This document shows positions 33,416 through 46,708 of a DNA stretch of 64,000 nt, piece after piece. Each line of letters opens with the position of its first letter. Position 1 is the stretch's first letter. Made by a program: the position numbers and the translations under genes. The notes below the pieces were generated by a model. The model had not been told where the DNA came from. It saw only the letters and a list, made by a program, of their open reading frames with translations, and ran no database searches. The DNA is from Halichoerus grypus (taxonomy: Eukaryota; Chordata; Mammalia; Carnivora; Phocidae): contig NC_135719.1 in NCBI RefSeq assembly GCF_964656455.1, positions 74,488,283-74,552,282 of the forward strand, given 5' to 3'.

Positions 33416-35364
33416 TTGTGTAAATGAAAAAAACCTCAAAGATTAGGATCTCCACACACACATCTTACCATCTTTTGATGATAGTATTTAACTCATTTAT
33501 TTGCTTCATTGAAGATTTATGAAATTGTTTTGGAAAGTGCAAACCATTATGGAAATATAAAATATCTTTATAGTCATTATTTTTCTTAAAAAAGAAAATA
33601 GCTGGCTATTGGATTTTCTGTCCCAAAGTCAGCAAACACTTACTGAGCTCAGGCTGCTTACTTCTTTGGGGCAAGTCACATAGGCTTAGTTCAATTAAAT
33701 GCCTCTGTTTCCTCACCTACAACAAGAGATCTCTGAAGGGGGAGGCCTATTCTCAGCACCCATGGGGTACAGGACTGTCAGGACAATGAATAATGTGGTC
33801 CCATTGTTGCTGACAGATGGGAATCATTCACTTCTTAGTGTATGTTTTTTGAAACGCTTTTGAGTTCACGCCCCCATTGCGGCTGTTGCCATGGTCATAT
33901 GCTTTACGGTGTTAGCCCCTTGCCCCTTCCTCTGCCTTCCCGGGGAAGAAAGAGACTTGCTGCAAATTTCACAATTGTAAAAATATTTTACTAGTCAGTG
34001 CCTTTGTAATCTCTTCTTGTATTTCCCATTAAACTTGGGTAATTCGTAGATACAGATAATAAAAGCTATCAGATAGAGGGGAGGCACAATCTGATTTCAC
34101 TTCATTAGAAAGTGCCCTAAGAAAGCCTCCTGCATTGGGAGCTGCATGCTCAAGTCTTCCCTTGTTCTGGTGATTGTAAGTCTTAAGCTCTTGCTTTTGG
34201 CACGGAGGCTCTTTCGCATTTTTGGTTAGTGGCAAAAGCCAAAATGTCTCCTTGTGATGTCAACTTATGCCTGGTAGAAGAAAAGATGAATATTTTGGAG
34301 GATTTTTTAATTTTATTTTATCTTATTTTTTGCCATTTCAACCTCATCTTTGTTAGTGCATCTGCACTCCACCTGACCTTTCTTGGTTCTGTTTTTAATT
34401 CTCCTCATATACCAGCTTTTAGTGGAGACTGTGTGCTTTAAGTAACGAAGGTCAAATTTCTGAGCCCTTGTATGCTCACCCAATGATTTCTAGCCCTCTT
34501 TAATCCTTCCCTACACCAACTGTTGCAGTAATGAGGGGCAAGGGGTGGCTGAGGATTGAGGTCATGAGCTTTCAGTTTGTAGTTATATATTTCTCTGGTG
34601 CTTACGTAGAACAGCTCTTCTTAGTTTCCTGGAGGTGGCTAAAAAAAAAAAAAAAAGAAAGGAGAAAAGGAAAGAAATCACTGAATCCCGTTACAATGCA
34701 TTGATATTGTTTGTGTGGGTCTTTTCCTGCTGCACTGTGCATCTTTGTTAGTAAAAGGAAGGAGAAGCTCTTGTAAGTCATATAAAGGAATGCAACCCGT
34801 CTGAGTGTATACAAGGAATGCTGTCACTTGGCCATCCAGAAGAAGCCATGGTCTCTTGCCCAGAAGGGTTGAAGTACAAGAGGAATTTCCCTACTGACAA
34901 AAGAATCACTGAGCCTCCTGTTCTCCTTAAAGGCATTTCTTCTGCCTATCACTTCTCAGGATGTTCATGTCATTAAAAAAACACCCTATCTTAAATCTCT
35001 GCAAGTATGTATAAAGACAGAATTCTAAAGATATTGATTTACTAATCCAGACTTGTTAAACCTATTTGTAATTATTCTACAGCTTTTATTGTAAAATAGA
35101 ACAGATTTAAACTATAAGCATGTTAGAGTCAGTCCTAAAACTCTTAATGGAAACTAGATGTTGAATTACAGACTTTGTATAAAGCTGTTATTATAGTTTC
35201 AGATTATAATACTGAAGACTGCTGTTTCTGATGAAATGCCATGAAGGGATTTTTGACATTATTCATGAGACACTATAATAAACATTTTCCCTCCTGGGGT
35301 AGACAAATGGTAGAAAGACAGAAAGAAAAAAAACCCTTCACTTATTTGTTCCTCTGTTTGTTTC
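33416..35364. other. mostly single-copy sequence, 1.9 kb
   Basis: No gene. A GTTGCCATGG site (RFX-like) occurs at 33885-33894 in a slightly GC-richer patch (33860-33960). An A15 run starts near 34640. A weak MIR-like patch may lie at 33630-33740. Confidence 0.4.
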
Positions 35365-36020
35365 TTCATTCTTATTCATATGCATTCAACAAATATTTAT
35401 TGAGCACCTACTATATGCCAGGTACCCTGTTAGACATTGGAGGTGCTCTCTCTACTGACAGCTTCGTATCGGTACACATTGTTGAATAATTATTTAAACA
35501 ACTGAGGCACTCTTTTCATGTTTAATTATTAGGTTTTTTTTTTTTTCTAATCCCTCCTTGCCATGTGATAAGCACTCTACTTGGTTTCATGGGCACATTG
35601 GTCTCAGTCCCAAACTTGAAGGAGCTTACATGTTATGAGGGGGTTCTGAGACAGACACGGAGATCCATGATACAAGAGCACATGTAGCAAATAAACTGTA
35701 ATGGAGATACAGTGATCGCTAGGATGACTTTCAGCAGGAAAGGTACCTTGTGGGATAACCGGGGAAATCACCAGAAGAAATGACATTTTAGATAGACTTT
35801 GAGGGATCCTAACAGGTAGAGAGCAGTAGAGAACGACGAAGAGATTCTAGGAAGAGAGACTATCAAAAAGACATCACCACGTCTGAGCAGTGCCTATGGT
35901 GTAGGAAACCACGTTGTGAGATGTAAAACCCCATAGATGATGAGCCTTGAGTGCAAGGCCTAAAGATTTGGACTGCACTCTCTAGGCATTATCAGGGATA
36001 ATGTGATGAACTGGTGAGTC
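35365..36020 (-). mobile_element. L2 LINE 3' part (antisense)
   Basis: The terminal block 'gcattcaacaaatatttatt' plus 'gagcacctactatatgccag' is clear. It is followed by 'aacttgaaggagcttacatg', 'tgggataaccggggaaat' and 'agtgcaaggcctaaagattt'. It is collinear with reverse L2, about 0.65 kb long. Confidence 0.8.
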
Positions 36021-36714
36021 TCCACTCTTGGACGTCTTGAATCCCTCAAGCTCTGGAGATCTTGGGGTGTTTGAGAAGTGGCAAAGAGAAAAGTAGGCTT
36101 GCATCAGAAAATATGATCCAAGGCTTCATACCTGCTCTGCTTTTCGTTTACCCACCTTTTTTTCGTGCCAAGTCCTTTTCCATGCTATTACGACTCTGAG
36201 TTTTATAAAATAGTGTCAGAATCCTATTAAAGCATTTGTGTTAACGAGTGAATGATAGCAGAACATCATTCTTTTAAAACTCTTCCCAAAGCAAACACTT
36301 GTGCTTGCCTTGTACCAAAGCCTGCGTCATTGCATTACTACTGAGAGGTAATCTTCAGCCATGTCGGGCACGAGTCTGAAACTCTTAGGATTCTCTAGGG
36401 TAGGGGGTGCAAACAAGTCAGTGTTCCTGTGAGCGGGATTCTGTGAGGACAATAAGTGCCTCCTACGGCTGTGTTATGAGAATAGACCTCCCCCAAATTG
36501 CTGGCCGTGACACATAACAGGAGGAAATAAAAATAGTAAGGTAGAAGCAGAGAGCAGATGTCAAAGAGAGAAAACGTCAGTCCCACTCGGTGTGATAACT
36601 TTCTGAGAAAATCTCTTCCAGATCATGTTCCAAAGAACTATCAGATGAAGATGTTTGGGAAATTATTGTGTGTGCATGTGGCAGGGGAGGGAGTATTTAA
36701 TGACACATTACAGT
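36021..36714. other. single-copy sequence
   Basis: Nothing recognised. Confidence 0.4.
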
Positions 36715-37265
36715 TCTAAATATTCTACTTGTATGTATATTAATTTCAAAAAGTTACATATAATACATAAATACATTCTTATAAAAATTCAATTGTGTAG
36801 TGTATTGACTAACAAGTAGAGGTCCTCTTTCCTGCCCTGAGACTCTCTTGCTACCCCCTTGTCTACTCTCCTCAGAGGTCACCATTGCTATTGGTTTTTG
36901 GATTCTTCCAGATCTTTTCTATGTGCTTACACACACAGGCGCATGCACACGCACACACACATCTACAAACTCTTTTATCTTGTACGCCATGTATAGTATA
37001 TGGCGTCCCACAGCTTGCTTTTTGAAAACATTCCATATGGTATATATGAATTTACTTTGTTCTTTTTAATTGCTACATAGGACTACAGAATATGGATTCC
37101 TATAGTTATTAACCATTCCTTTCTTGATGAGCATTTAGGATGTTTCCATTTTCTTTATAAACAATGCTTTAATAACCATTCTTACTAACTCTGTTTTTGT
37201 GCATGTGTGAGAGTATTTCCTCAAGGTAGAGATCTAGAGGTAGACTTGCTGGGTCAAAGAGTACT
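36715..37265 (-). repeat. L1M-type LINE 3' region (antisense)
   Basis: 'cacagcttgctttttgaaaa', 'attccatatggtatatatga', 'gagcatttaggatgtttcca' and 'gacttgctgggtcaaagag' match reverse old L1 3' UTR order. A CA-rich patch lies at 36930-36960. Confidence 0.8.
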
Positions 37266-37284
37266 CATATAAAAGAAGACAGCA

Positions 37285-37483
37285 GGGGCGCCTGGGTGGC
37301 TCAGTCGTTAAGCGTCTGCCTTCGGCTCAGGTCATGGTCCCAGGGTCCTGGGATCGAGCCCCACATCGGGCTCCCTGCTCGGCGGGAAGCCTGCTTCTCC
37401 CTCTCCCACTCCCACTGCTTGTGTTCCCTCTCTCGCTGTGTCTCTCTCTGTCAAATAAATAAAATCTTTAAAAAAAAAAAAAA
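37285..37483 (+). mobile_element. SINEC, intact
   Basis: Head GGGGCGCCTGGGTGGCTCAG, 'gttaagcgtctgccttcgg', CT-rich middle, AATAAAATCTTT and an A16-type tail. AAGACAGCA at 37276-37284 and 37484-37492 is a short target duplication. It lies just outside the L1M fragment. Translated frames here (37296-37496, 37332-37556) are SINE sequence. Confidence 0.96.
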
Positions 37484-37499
37484 AAGACAGCAATAGGAT

Positions 37500-38619
37500 A
37501 TTTCCAATGTGTTTAGTAAGATTAAAAAAAAAAAAAAAATCTTCATTCTTTGGCAAAGGTCTGAATCCAGTTGAAATCCTAAATCCAGATGCGTATCAAA
37601 ATCATCCCCAAAGTTCTTGGTTTGTTTCACATAATACTCTAGAAGCAAAATAATACTGTTTGTGATGAGCTATGCCAATCCCATGTATTTAGATTTATAT
37701 GTTGCCACTATATTTGTCAGTGCTGAGCACTGAAGAGGGCTTTACAAGGCACAGTGTACCTTTACCAGGTAAAATCCCCATGGACTTGGTAAAGTAGGTG
37801 TGGACTTCAAAGCCATATAAGACATTTGTCTTTGGTAGTATAGATTTTTCTGAGCTCAAGTCAAGTGCTGGAAAAGCTTGAAATGAAGCCCTTATTTGAA
37901 TGTCCAATATTTCTCTCTGGCATAGTTGTCAACAATGATATTTTACATTCTCTCTTTCTCAAATGGTCCAAACACAGTGCATTAAAATAGGCATATAAAT
38001 ATGAGGAAAATCAGATATTTACACAAAGTTCATTTTTTTTTTTTTTTTTAACGCTCACAGAGTAAATTATACGGACTGCCCAATGTGCCTTAAAGCGTGA
38101 ATTTCCATACAATAGGTTATCGGGTCTTTAAACAAGCTGCCTCCAGTGTTGGGCCGAAGTAAGCCAAAAGGCCTGACCGAGTTTTGGGATTAACCCGATG
38201 GAAATATTCTCCAGAACCCAGCTTGAGTGGAATGTCTCCCTGTTCTGTTGGTCAGTGGCCATTATGATATGGGCATGGGAAAGAGGGTTGGGCATTTGGG
38301 CCATGCAGGTGGAAACAATTAAGATTCAAAATGGATTTTGAAAACTGATTTGCTTTTCTCTTTATTTGCCACATAAAAAGTAGTTCTAGGTTCCTAAAAT
38401 CTCTCAACCACTCATTAAGTCAATGCATTTGTAGAACACTCCATGTTTTATTGCTTATGATTTAAAATCAACCTTACATAACATATGGAATATGTATATA
38501 TATACATATATAAACACACATATATGGTCAAATCTGTGTTTCACATCAAACATCTACTGTATGTTTCACTAGGGAGACAAGACCCATGTGTTTTGCAGAA
38601 GCTTTTAAAGCTGTTTCAT
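37500..38619. other. single-copy sequence
   Basis: No gene. An A-run near 37525 and a T-run near 38033-38050 are the only simple repeats, with a short TA/CA patch at 38494-38525. Confidence 0.4.
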
Positions 38620-39560
38620 TTATTTTATTAGCCTTTAATGAATGTAATTAGAACCCAAGTAATTAAATGCAATTGTGCTCAGTATGTTCCTGTTGTAAAT
38701 TGCCCTAAACAATGTGCATCGTGTGAACAAATTTGTGGGATTAATCGAGGATAGATAATGTTTTTGGATAGTATTTCACACTAAACGGCAGCAGAGAGAA
38801 ACAAAGAAGCTGGCGCAGTGTCATTAATCTTAGTCAACTGGCAGCTCTGGTGTAATTTGCATGACTTAGGCAGTGACACAGGATGAGCCTTGCTTGGGAT
38901 GGGTGTTAGATCACTATGATACGTATGTATTTATTCCCCTTTAGTCTCCTGATTTATAAGCAGAAAGAAGTTTGCATGTGGAAACGGATAAAAACAGCAG
39001 TGCTAATGGAAGTTGTAGATTACCCGAATTATTACTGGCAATATACATATTCTTTTGTTTTCATATCGAGTATTTCTGTTTTATGGTTGTTAAAAAGACA
39101 TCTGCGAATCCCTGTCAAGATGGGAAAAAAAAAAAAAAAGAAAAGAAAAGCAAATATATTGTGGCTGGGTTAGTTAGGTAGACATTGGTCCTTGCATGAT
39201 ACCAGCGGAAGAAGTTTGGCTTCTTTTTTCTCCTTTCAGATCTAATATATATTGATTCATTGCTTTAGGAACCTCTCCCTTTGGGGAGAGGCACTTTGGA
39301 ATTGCATTATAGAAAACCTTCAAACTCCACTTATGAAAATATCATTTGGAAATAAGCGCTTGGGAACATGGATAGCGAATGCAAATGCTTTCTTTTTCCA
39401 TCGTAAAATGTAGACTGCAACTCTGAATTACAGAAACAATTAGATGAGACATTCTAAGAAAAGCACACAAATTGAGCTTCAAATGTCATAACAGATGACA
39501 AATAAAAGGTAAGTGAATTTGGGGAGTTTTGAAGCGAAATGACCATGCCCTCATGACCTA
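38620..39560. other. repeat-free segment resembling a conserved noncoding element
   Basis: About 0.9 kb without interspersed repeats, carrying homeodomain-type TAATTA sites at 38645-38650 and 38660-38665 and an octamer-like ATTTGCAT at 38855-38862. An A-rich run splits it at 39122-39152. A possible small exon lies at 39414-39508. Motif content is seen; conservation and enhancer function are inference only. Confidence 0.3.
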
Positions 39561-40070
39561 ACAGACATGCTAATCTCGGCTTGCACAAGTGTATCTGACA
39601 TTTATGAGCACTTGGCTTAGGCTGTTGTGTTCTTTCTCTTCTGACGGAGAGGAAGTTGCTCTCAAAGTTACCTGTAACGTAGCCAAATAATTTTGAGGGC
39701 AGGACATAAAGCTATATTATCTTTGTAATGCAGGGATTACACACAAAGCTATATTTAAATATTTGTGAGGAAGAACTACGCACACAGAAAGAGATATGTG
39801 AACTCTAAAGTAAGAGAAGAATATTCATTAATCAAAGAACTACATTTCACAATACATTTTGCGTTGAACTTTGTATAGTCTTTTCTTCTGCACACAACTG
39901 CTTTATTTTGATTTCAATTTCTCTCAATTTTCCAAAAATTATATAGTGCATCCTTCTGAGTTCAATTAAAAAATACACTTTAGTGAGTTTTACCCTCAGT
40001 AAATAAAGATTTATTTTACTTTAGTAAATATACAGATTTGAATAAAACTTCCCAAAGCACAGAAACTTAG

Positions 40071-40217
40071 TCTCTCTCCCTCTGTCTCTCTCCCTCTGTC
40101 TCTCTCCCTCTGTCTCTCTCCCTCTGTCTCTCTCCCTCTGTCTCTCTCCCTCTGTCTCTCTCCCTCTGTCTCTCTCCCTCTGTCTCTCTCCCTCTGTCTC
40201 TCTCCCTCTGTCTCTCT
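40071..40217. repeat. minisatellite, 10.5 perfect copies of a 14-bp unit
   Basis: The unit TCTCTCTCCCTCTG is repeated exactly ten times (40071-40210) and followed by a half unit (40211-40217). I checked each copy and saw no mismatch. Because 14 is not a multiple of 3, the minus-strand frame 40021-40287 translates to a 14-residue Arg/Glu/Gly-rich period and is not a gene. Confidence 0.97.
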
Positions 40218-40244
40218 TAAATCTATACAGGCACTGTGGTGTAC

Positions 40245-40275
40245 GCGTGTGTGTGTGTGTGTGCGTGTGTGTGTG
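40245..40275. repeat. (GT)n microsatellite
   Basis: Alternating GT/CG-interrupted dinucleotides 27 bases after the minisatellite. Confidence 0.9.
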
Positions 40276-40682
40276 AAAGTATCTCATTTTATGTTCTTAT
40301 TTCAGAAACATTTAAACAACAAAAATAATTAACAATTCATGAGCATAGCTGACTCCTATTAATATGCTGTTGACCTCACACCCCTTTTCAACAGTTAAAG
40401 ACCTAGGACAGCAGTATCTATTATGAAGTCAGGCTTATTGATACAGTATTAAAATGAGTCATATTTAATATAGTGCCTAGAAATGATTGTGTTAATGCAA
40501 AAACTAGCATGGCAGCATAGCTATAGTTAAGATGATGCAGGACCTTGTAAACTTTTAATATACAAATCACTTGGAATGAGAAGAAACACAAAAACAGTTT
40601 AATGTTGATGTCATGTGTATGGTTCCAGAATGATTGGATATTAGGATGAGGTGGAGGAAAATGTTTTCTATGTAGTTAACTC
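40276..40682. other. single-copy sequence
   Basis: Nothing recognised. Confidence 0.4.
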
Positions 40683-40881
40683 TTTTTTTTTTTTTTTAAG
40701 ATTTTATTTATTTGACAGAGAGAGACACAGCGAGAGAGGGAACACAAGCAGGGGGAGTGGGAGAGGGAGAAGCAGGCTTCCCGCCGAGCAGGGAGCCCGA
40801 TGCGGGGCTCGATCCCAGGACCCTGGGATCATGACCTGATCCGAAGGCAGACGCTTAACGACTGAGCCACCCAGGCGCCCC
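40683..40881 (-). mobile_element. SINEC, young and near-consensus
   Basis: A complete antisense SINE of the 'gacacagcgagagagggaac' form. TATGTAGTTAACTC occurs perfectly on both sides (40669-40682 and 40882-40895). It is the least diverged copy in the window by eye, so it is a candidate for presence/absence variation between related species or individuals. Confidence 0.97.
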
Positions 40882-41959
40882 TATGTAGTTAACTCTTTTT
40901 TCCACAAATGTTATAGTCACTTGAGGACCATTTGATTTAACAGATCCAAAGGTGGTCTTTCCAACCCTGGCAGAAATCTTTTTCTAAAAAGGATGTAAAT
41001 GGGTAACTCCTGAGCTGGGCATCATCACTGATCATCATGTGATTCAGTCAATGTGTTGCCTGAGTGATCACCACTATTTCTATGTACTCTCTTGTCCAAG
41101 TCAAAAATACACGTGTGGCAGAAGTAATTTGTCCAGAGTACTCAGAGAGAAGAATTTCAATTCAGTTGCGCAGAGCAAATGAAAGTAATTTACTGAAAGT
41201 CTTTGCCTGGTATTATTTTGGTATGCGGTCCAAGACATGATTAGAGGCACCTATACTTGCCAGATACACCATTAATTGCTATGTCAAGTCTTCAATGAAA
41301 TCATGATTGATGCTGCAAGGTTGCTGGATCTGACTTCCCTCAGAGAATTCAGTATCTTTTTGAACATATTACGACATTCAACTTTACAATTTATACAGCT
41401 TTGTATCTATTATCGACTTAAATATTATTCACAGATTGTTGTATCTTTACAACCTATGAGATGCTTCTAAAATTAAACCCAAAGGCTTACACATAGACAC
41501 TTAGAAGGAAAAAGTTATTTTAAAAAATCTGGGTTGCATCTACACTAAGACTCTTGGTATAGAGACAGAAATTTGATACAATTAAAGCTATTGAAGTATC
41601 TGTACTATAAAATTCCTGTTAAGACACTGAGAAAAAGAGATAGGCCCGTAAGAGTTCATGCATTATAAACACGTAGGTTTGGTTGGCAAAAGAGATCACA
41701 TTTTAAAAAGAAATATAGAAAATAATTGCTCTGAAATCCATATAAAATTTTGTTTTGAATTCTAATTTTTATAACTGGTGTTCTCTATAACTCAAACTTT
41801 ATGTATCTTAATGTTCCTATCTACAAAATGGATAAAAAATTACTTCAAAAGAATTTAGAAACATACATATGAGAAAGGAAATACATTTCTAGAGGTCAAG
41901 TTTCAATGGAAAAGTAGTAGTCTTCGTTAATGATCCTTGAGTGGAAACTCTTCAAGCAC
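40882..41959. other. single-copy sequence
   Basis: No gene or clear repeat. Confidence 0.4.
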
Positions 41960-42110
41960 CCTGCTGGCTGATGTATGGTGGAAAGTACTCTGCACTGTGT
42001 CCAAGACTGGGGTTCAAATATTAGCTTTGTTGCATATAAGATATGTGATCTTAGGCAATCTATTTTTATGTTCTTATCCTTCACAAAGGAATGATATGAA
42101 CTGACTCTAA
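41960..42110 (+). repeat. MIR SINE (sense), degraded
   Basis: 'gactggggttcaaatatta', 'gatatgtgatcttaggcaat' and 'ttatgttcttatccttcaca' follow the MIR head-to-core order. Confidence 0.6.
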
Positions 42111-44899
42111 GCCAGTTTTTGTACAGAGCTCCTTAGCTGGACTCAGAGCCTAAGATTGAGATGCTATACATGCTGGAGGTAGATTACTTCTCCCTCAACA
42201 TGCCTATTGCATCAAGACCTTGAACTGAGCACTCTGTTAACAAGGGTAGGCTCTCTGTCGTGATAAGCAGAGATAAGCATGAATCTATGGAAGTTTATCA
42301 GCCTTGGGTAGGTGTTCAGGGTAGCTCTTCTCCACATGATCATTCAGGGACCAAGGTTCCTTTTACCTTGTGGCTCTGTCATCTCCAAGGTCCTTATTAC
42401 CATCTGAAACTGACTGGCAGAAAGGGAAATAGAATGAAGGATCACATTGGAGGGGAGGTTGTTATAGGCCAAGCCTCAATGTGACACATATCACTTCTAC
42501 TCAAATTCTGCTGGCGAGAATTTCATCATGGGACCAGATTCTAACTTCAAGAGGGGCTGTGAAATGTTGTCTATGTACCTGAAGAAAAATAAAATGGATA
42601 TTAATGGTTAGCAGTGGTCCCTGCAGCAAGCAATATCCCTTTTCCTACATGTCTACATACCTGCATTTATAAATTTATGTAGAGTTGGAACAGTCCTCTG
42701 AATGAAAAAGGATCTTGGATCTTTTGTTCTCAATCCCCAACTAAGCTTTAAGATTATTAAGAATGCATTTAATGAACTGTGGAGGCTCAGATCAAGACTG
42801 TATTCCAGGACGAAAATGCACTCTCTCAGAGAAAACGTTTGTGAGGAATTCAGATCCAGAAGCCAGAAGATCTTGCGGTGGACTCCATATTACAGGTCTT
42901 AACTGGAACACCTCCTTCCATTTCTACCTATTCAGCCCTTGTCCTAAGGCAAGGTCATGGCACCAGTTGGCTGGGTCTGGGTAGGTTTTGGCATCAGGCG
43001 TAAACTGTCTAGATTTAGTTACCCTATGGACCTCTTGATGTAAAGTGTGTGGGAAACGGGCTCAGGGGTCTTGTAATTAGCAGTATTAATGTGCATTAGC
43101 ATCATTTGAAACCACACACCAGTAAGTGTTGAGTACACATGTTAACCTCATTAACCATTAAGTAACTGAGAAAATATAAACATTTAACAGATTATTTGCA
43201 ATACTGGTCTTTTAGTGACATAAGATTTCCAAAATATGATTAAGTAATATGCTCTGGACAAGAAGAATTAGTACTCATTAAATAATCTTTAAGCACTCTT
43301 CAAGTTCTGTAGTTTTTTGATGTAAGACTCTTAGGAATTTACAGTGAGATTTGAGAGTTCGGAGGCAGTACTAGGCAGGAGCATCATCAAAGTTGCATCC
43401 CAGGACAGTCCTGTGTCAGGTGGAGTGAAGACAAATTGGGTGGAGATGGGGGTAGTGGTGGTAGACAGGAGGGTAGCCCAGTGGTGCTGGCCAGAGGCAG
43501 AAACAACAAATCAGAGTCCCTTCAGTTTGGATTTCTGGTAGGAGATTTGCACAGAGAAGTGAGAGCAAAGATAGGATTAAGCAAACAAGGCAGGTCATGG
43601 TATTAGTAGCACCAGGGAGAGCTCCTGTGGTTTTTGTAATCCTTGGAAGACAGGAAACAAGGACTTTCCATTTATCTGTGGTCTTCTCCTGGTAGATCCA
43701 CCGTCACACAAACCATTTAGTTGTTTAAGCGCCCAGGTCAGTTAAGTAAGTTCCTGATCGAAGAGGAAGAAGACTGCATTTTCATGAAGTCAGGAATGCT
43801 TATGACCTGTTTGAAATCAAGGCCGTATCATTTCCATGGACTTGAGCTTAGATGGCATTCGGATGTCGATGAGCTCTGTGAGAAATGATTGCTGTGTTTT
43901 CTTTGCCCCAATATCTTCCTGGATCATGACCAGAAATCCCAGCAACATAAACATCGACAAACATTGCTTTCTCTTTTCCTCCTTTTGTGTTCTCTGGAGG
44001 AAGTGGGCTGCCAGGGCCCCAAAGATGCTAACTGGAGACAGGATCAGAGGCTTACAGGTTTCATTGCCTTAAATGAAGGCAAATTTAGAACATATTTCCC
44101 TAGGAGGAGAGGGATTTTCATTTGGTTTCAGTTCCAGCTGATGCAGAGAAAACTTATTTGACCTATAGTTCAGTATAATGATTCTTTCCTATAATGTTTC
44201 TGTGCTGAGTTTCTTACCACCAATGGGGGGCAGCAGTGACAGAGGAACCCACCTCCCTTCCTTCCAGCCTCTAGAAAATAAGCAGTTCCCTTTGTGGCTC
44301 TCGTTGGGGGTGGGGAGGGTGGGCATTTGCCCCCACCTTGATTTTCCTGGCATTCAGGGGGGTGGATTTTTCTCCCACCTCCTCCCATCTGTATGGGAGA
44401 GGCAGTAAAAGAGACAACCCCCAATAATTGTGAGGCAGCCATTGCTAACCGGGGGATGGTCTAGGGAGTTCCTATTTGCGGGTCTAACTAAAGTTTTACA
44501 GACTGTGGGCCTGCCTTTCACATCAGACTAGAGCACTGTTGTTAGTTTAATAAAATATTTTAGCGGCTTGAAGAAGTAAGTTTTGTTATTTGGGTGAGGG
44601 AGGTGATTCCTTTGAGTTGGTTCTTCCCACATGTGCAGAAGCTTGTCAGTAATAGAAGGCTACTTGACAGCCAGCAGTCCTTCTTCCTTGCAACTTTTTT
44701 TCTGGACTTGTATAACACACATTCCTGATTTTCCTCTTACCATGCAGGACATTCCACCTTGGATTTTATTTCAAGCATATGCTCTTCTTCCGGGGCCATT
44801 AGATTTTGAAATTTCTCAAAACAGACTCTAACATTACCCTATTTTTTAAATTCCTTTCTGATCTTATCCACTACCCCCCACCCCAGCCATGGCACCAAA
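42111..44899. other. single-copy sequence, 2.8 kb
   Basis: No named repeat and no gene. Overlapping short frames occur on both strands around 42700-42980, 43344-43600 and 43836-44442, but none shows a domain or good splice signals. A G-rich patch lies at 44225-44360. Confidence 0.4.
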
Positions 44900-45815
44900 T
44901 GTCTCTTATATTTTTATCTCTAGCTCAGACCTCCTTTCTGGGTTCAATATCTATATATCAAACGGTCTACTCTGCTTTTCTAAGCAGATGTATTGAAAGC
45001 ACCTCAAATTCAAGGCATGTGAGACAATTCAGAATCCAGCCCTCTTCCTAGGACTGCTCCTTCTCCTGTGTTTCTCATTTCAGTGAACCTGTAATCAGTG
45101 GGCATAAAAATGAAGGTGGTCCTTCACATCTCAAGTTCTCTTGCCCTTCTGATCCAATTCATCTCTGAGTTCTGTCAGTGACCTCTTAAATATTTCTCAG
45201 GTCCCTCACTTCTTTCCCTCTTACCCTTCCACCCCCATAGTTCTGGTATGTACTCTGCCAGCCTGCACTCCCACCCTCAAATCTTACATAATTATTTTCT
45301 CACTACGTAGCCTGAGTGGCCTTTTTAGATCACACATCTTCTGGACTCCACTCGGCTCAAAACCATTTGGTGGTTTTTCTCTGTTCTTGGGACAAAGCCT
45401 AATATCCCTAACAGGACTTCTAAGGCTCTGTGTGATCTGGGGACAACCCCTACTTCTAACCTAGTCTTGTAGCACGGGGCTCCTTTCTTGTTCCACACAA
45501 CCCACAATGTCTTTCCTATACTTAAGAAGCTCCATTCTTCCGCTTGCCTCCGGATGTTCTAGAACTGAGCATTCCCTTTGCCTCCAACTCCCTGTTTGCC
45601 TTAATATTTCCTACTGACACTCAACACCTCTCTTTAGATAACAGGGTGGAAGTCTTTGTGATACCCTAGTGCCAATACAATCTCTCTTACTTTGAAGTTC
45701 TCTGAAGACAGACACCATATCTATCTGGCTCATGATTGGATTTCTAGGAAGGATGGAACATAGGGTGAGTGGCATGCAGCAGTTGCTCAATGCATACCCA
45801 ACTGAGGGAATGAAA
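44900..45815 (+). mobile_element. L2 LINE 3' part (sense)
   Basis: Collinear L2 motifs: 'agctcagacctcctttctgg', 'cacctcaaattcaaggcatg', 'ttttctcactacgtagcctg', 'aaaaccatttggtggttttt', 'ctaaggctctgtgtgatctg', 'gcagttgctcaatgcatacc' and a 'gagggaatgaaagag' end. About 0.9 kb; ORF2 is not open. Confidence 0.8.
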
Positions 45816-46708
45816 GAGTTTTGTCTGGATGGTTTTTGTCACAGTTGTTTAAATCCTGTAGATCAAAAGAGTAATTTTTCTCTTCAAAAGGTTTATATCT
45901 TTTACTTATTTTCTTCCATGGAATCGTCTTTCTTATATTTTCTTTTCCCTGCTTCTGTATCTTAAAGATTTTTTTTTTTCCTGATTGGGAATTAAGGATT
46001 TCCAAAAAAAGATCTCAAGACTTTCTTTCAGTTGGTGCATGGATACACGTGTACCTTGGTGTCTTCATTCAGCATCATCCCTTAAATTTTATTTATCTCA
46101 CCAAGGCTTTCCCATCAGTTATTATTTCACAGTTTTCGGAAACATCTTCCAACAGAAGTTCTGTCTGAGTCAGTCTTCACAAGACACGATTGCTCTCATC
46201 TTTCACCCATGGCACACTTCTTAGATTCATTTAACTGTGTCTAACACATTTACTCCTACAACAAGCTGTGTGGGATTATCAGAGATAGTCACTCAAGCAA
46301 GTAAATTTCCAACTAGTCACTTTGTGTCCAACACCTTGAATAACTGGATGCTACTTTTCTTGAAAGGCTGAAGGCATGTGGTGCTTGGTGACAGAATTTT
46401 CAGTTTTATATTAGACCATGCCAGGCAGCAGATGGCATGGGTCATCATAAAATTTATCTTTGATTCTGTTTCATTGTTTGCTAATATCACCATAATATTT
46501 GTGAAATGGCTCACCATTATGCTCATTTTTTCTGTCTCCTTGTTTAAAAACCTGTAAAGCCCTGCGATGCTGACACAGAACTGTAATTCTGTCCTGCGTT
46601 TTCATTGGTACAATCCCTACTATCTTTTCTTCCCCATCAAGGCCTTGGAGAGCATATCTGCAAAGAAATTACTTTGTAATAGATGTTTGTCTGTCTGTAT
46701 ATCTGTTT
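45816..46708. other. single-copy sequence
   Basis: Nothing recognised. Confidence 0.4.

Noticed and set aside
40021..40287. Arg/Glu-rich 88-codon minus-strand repeat protein
   Set aside because: It is a translation of the 14-bp minisatellite and the adjacent GT repeat.
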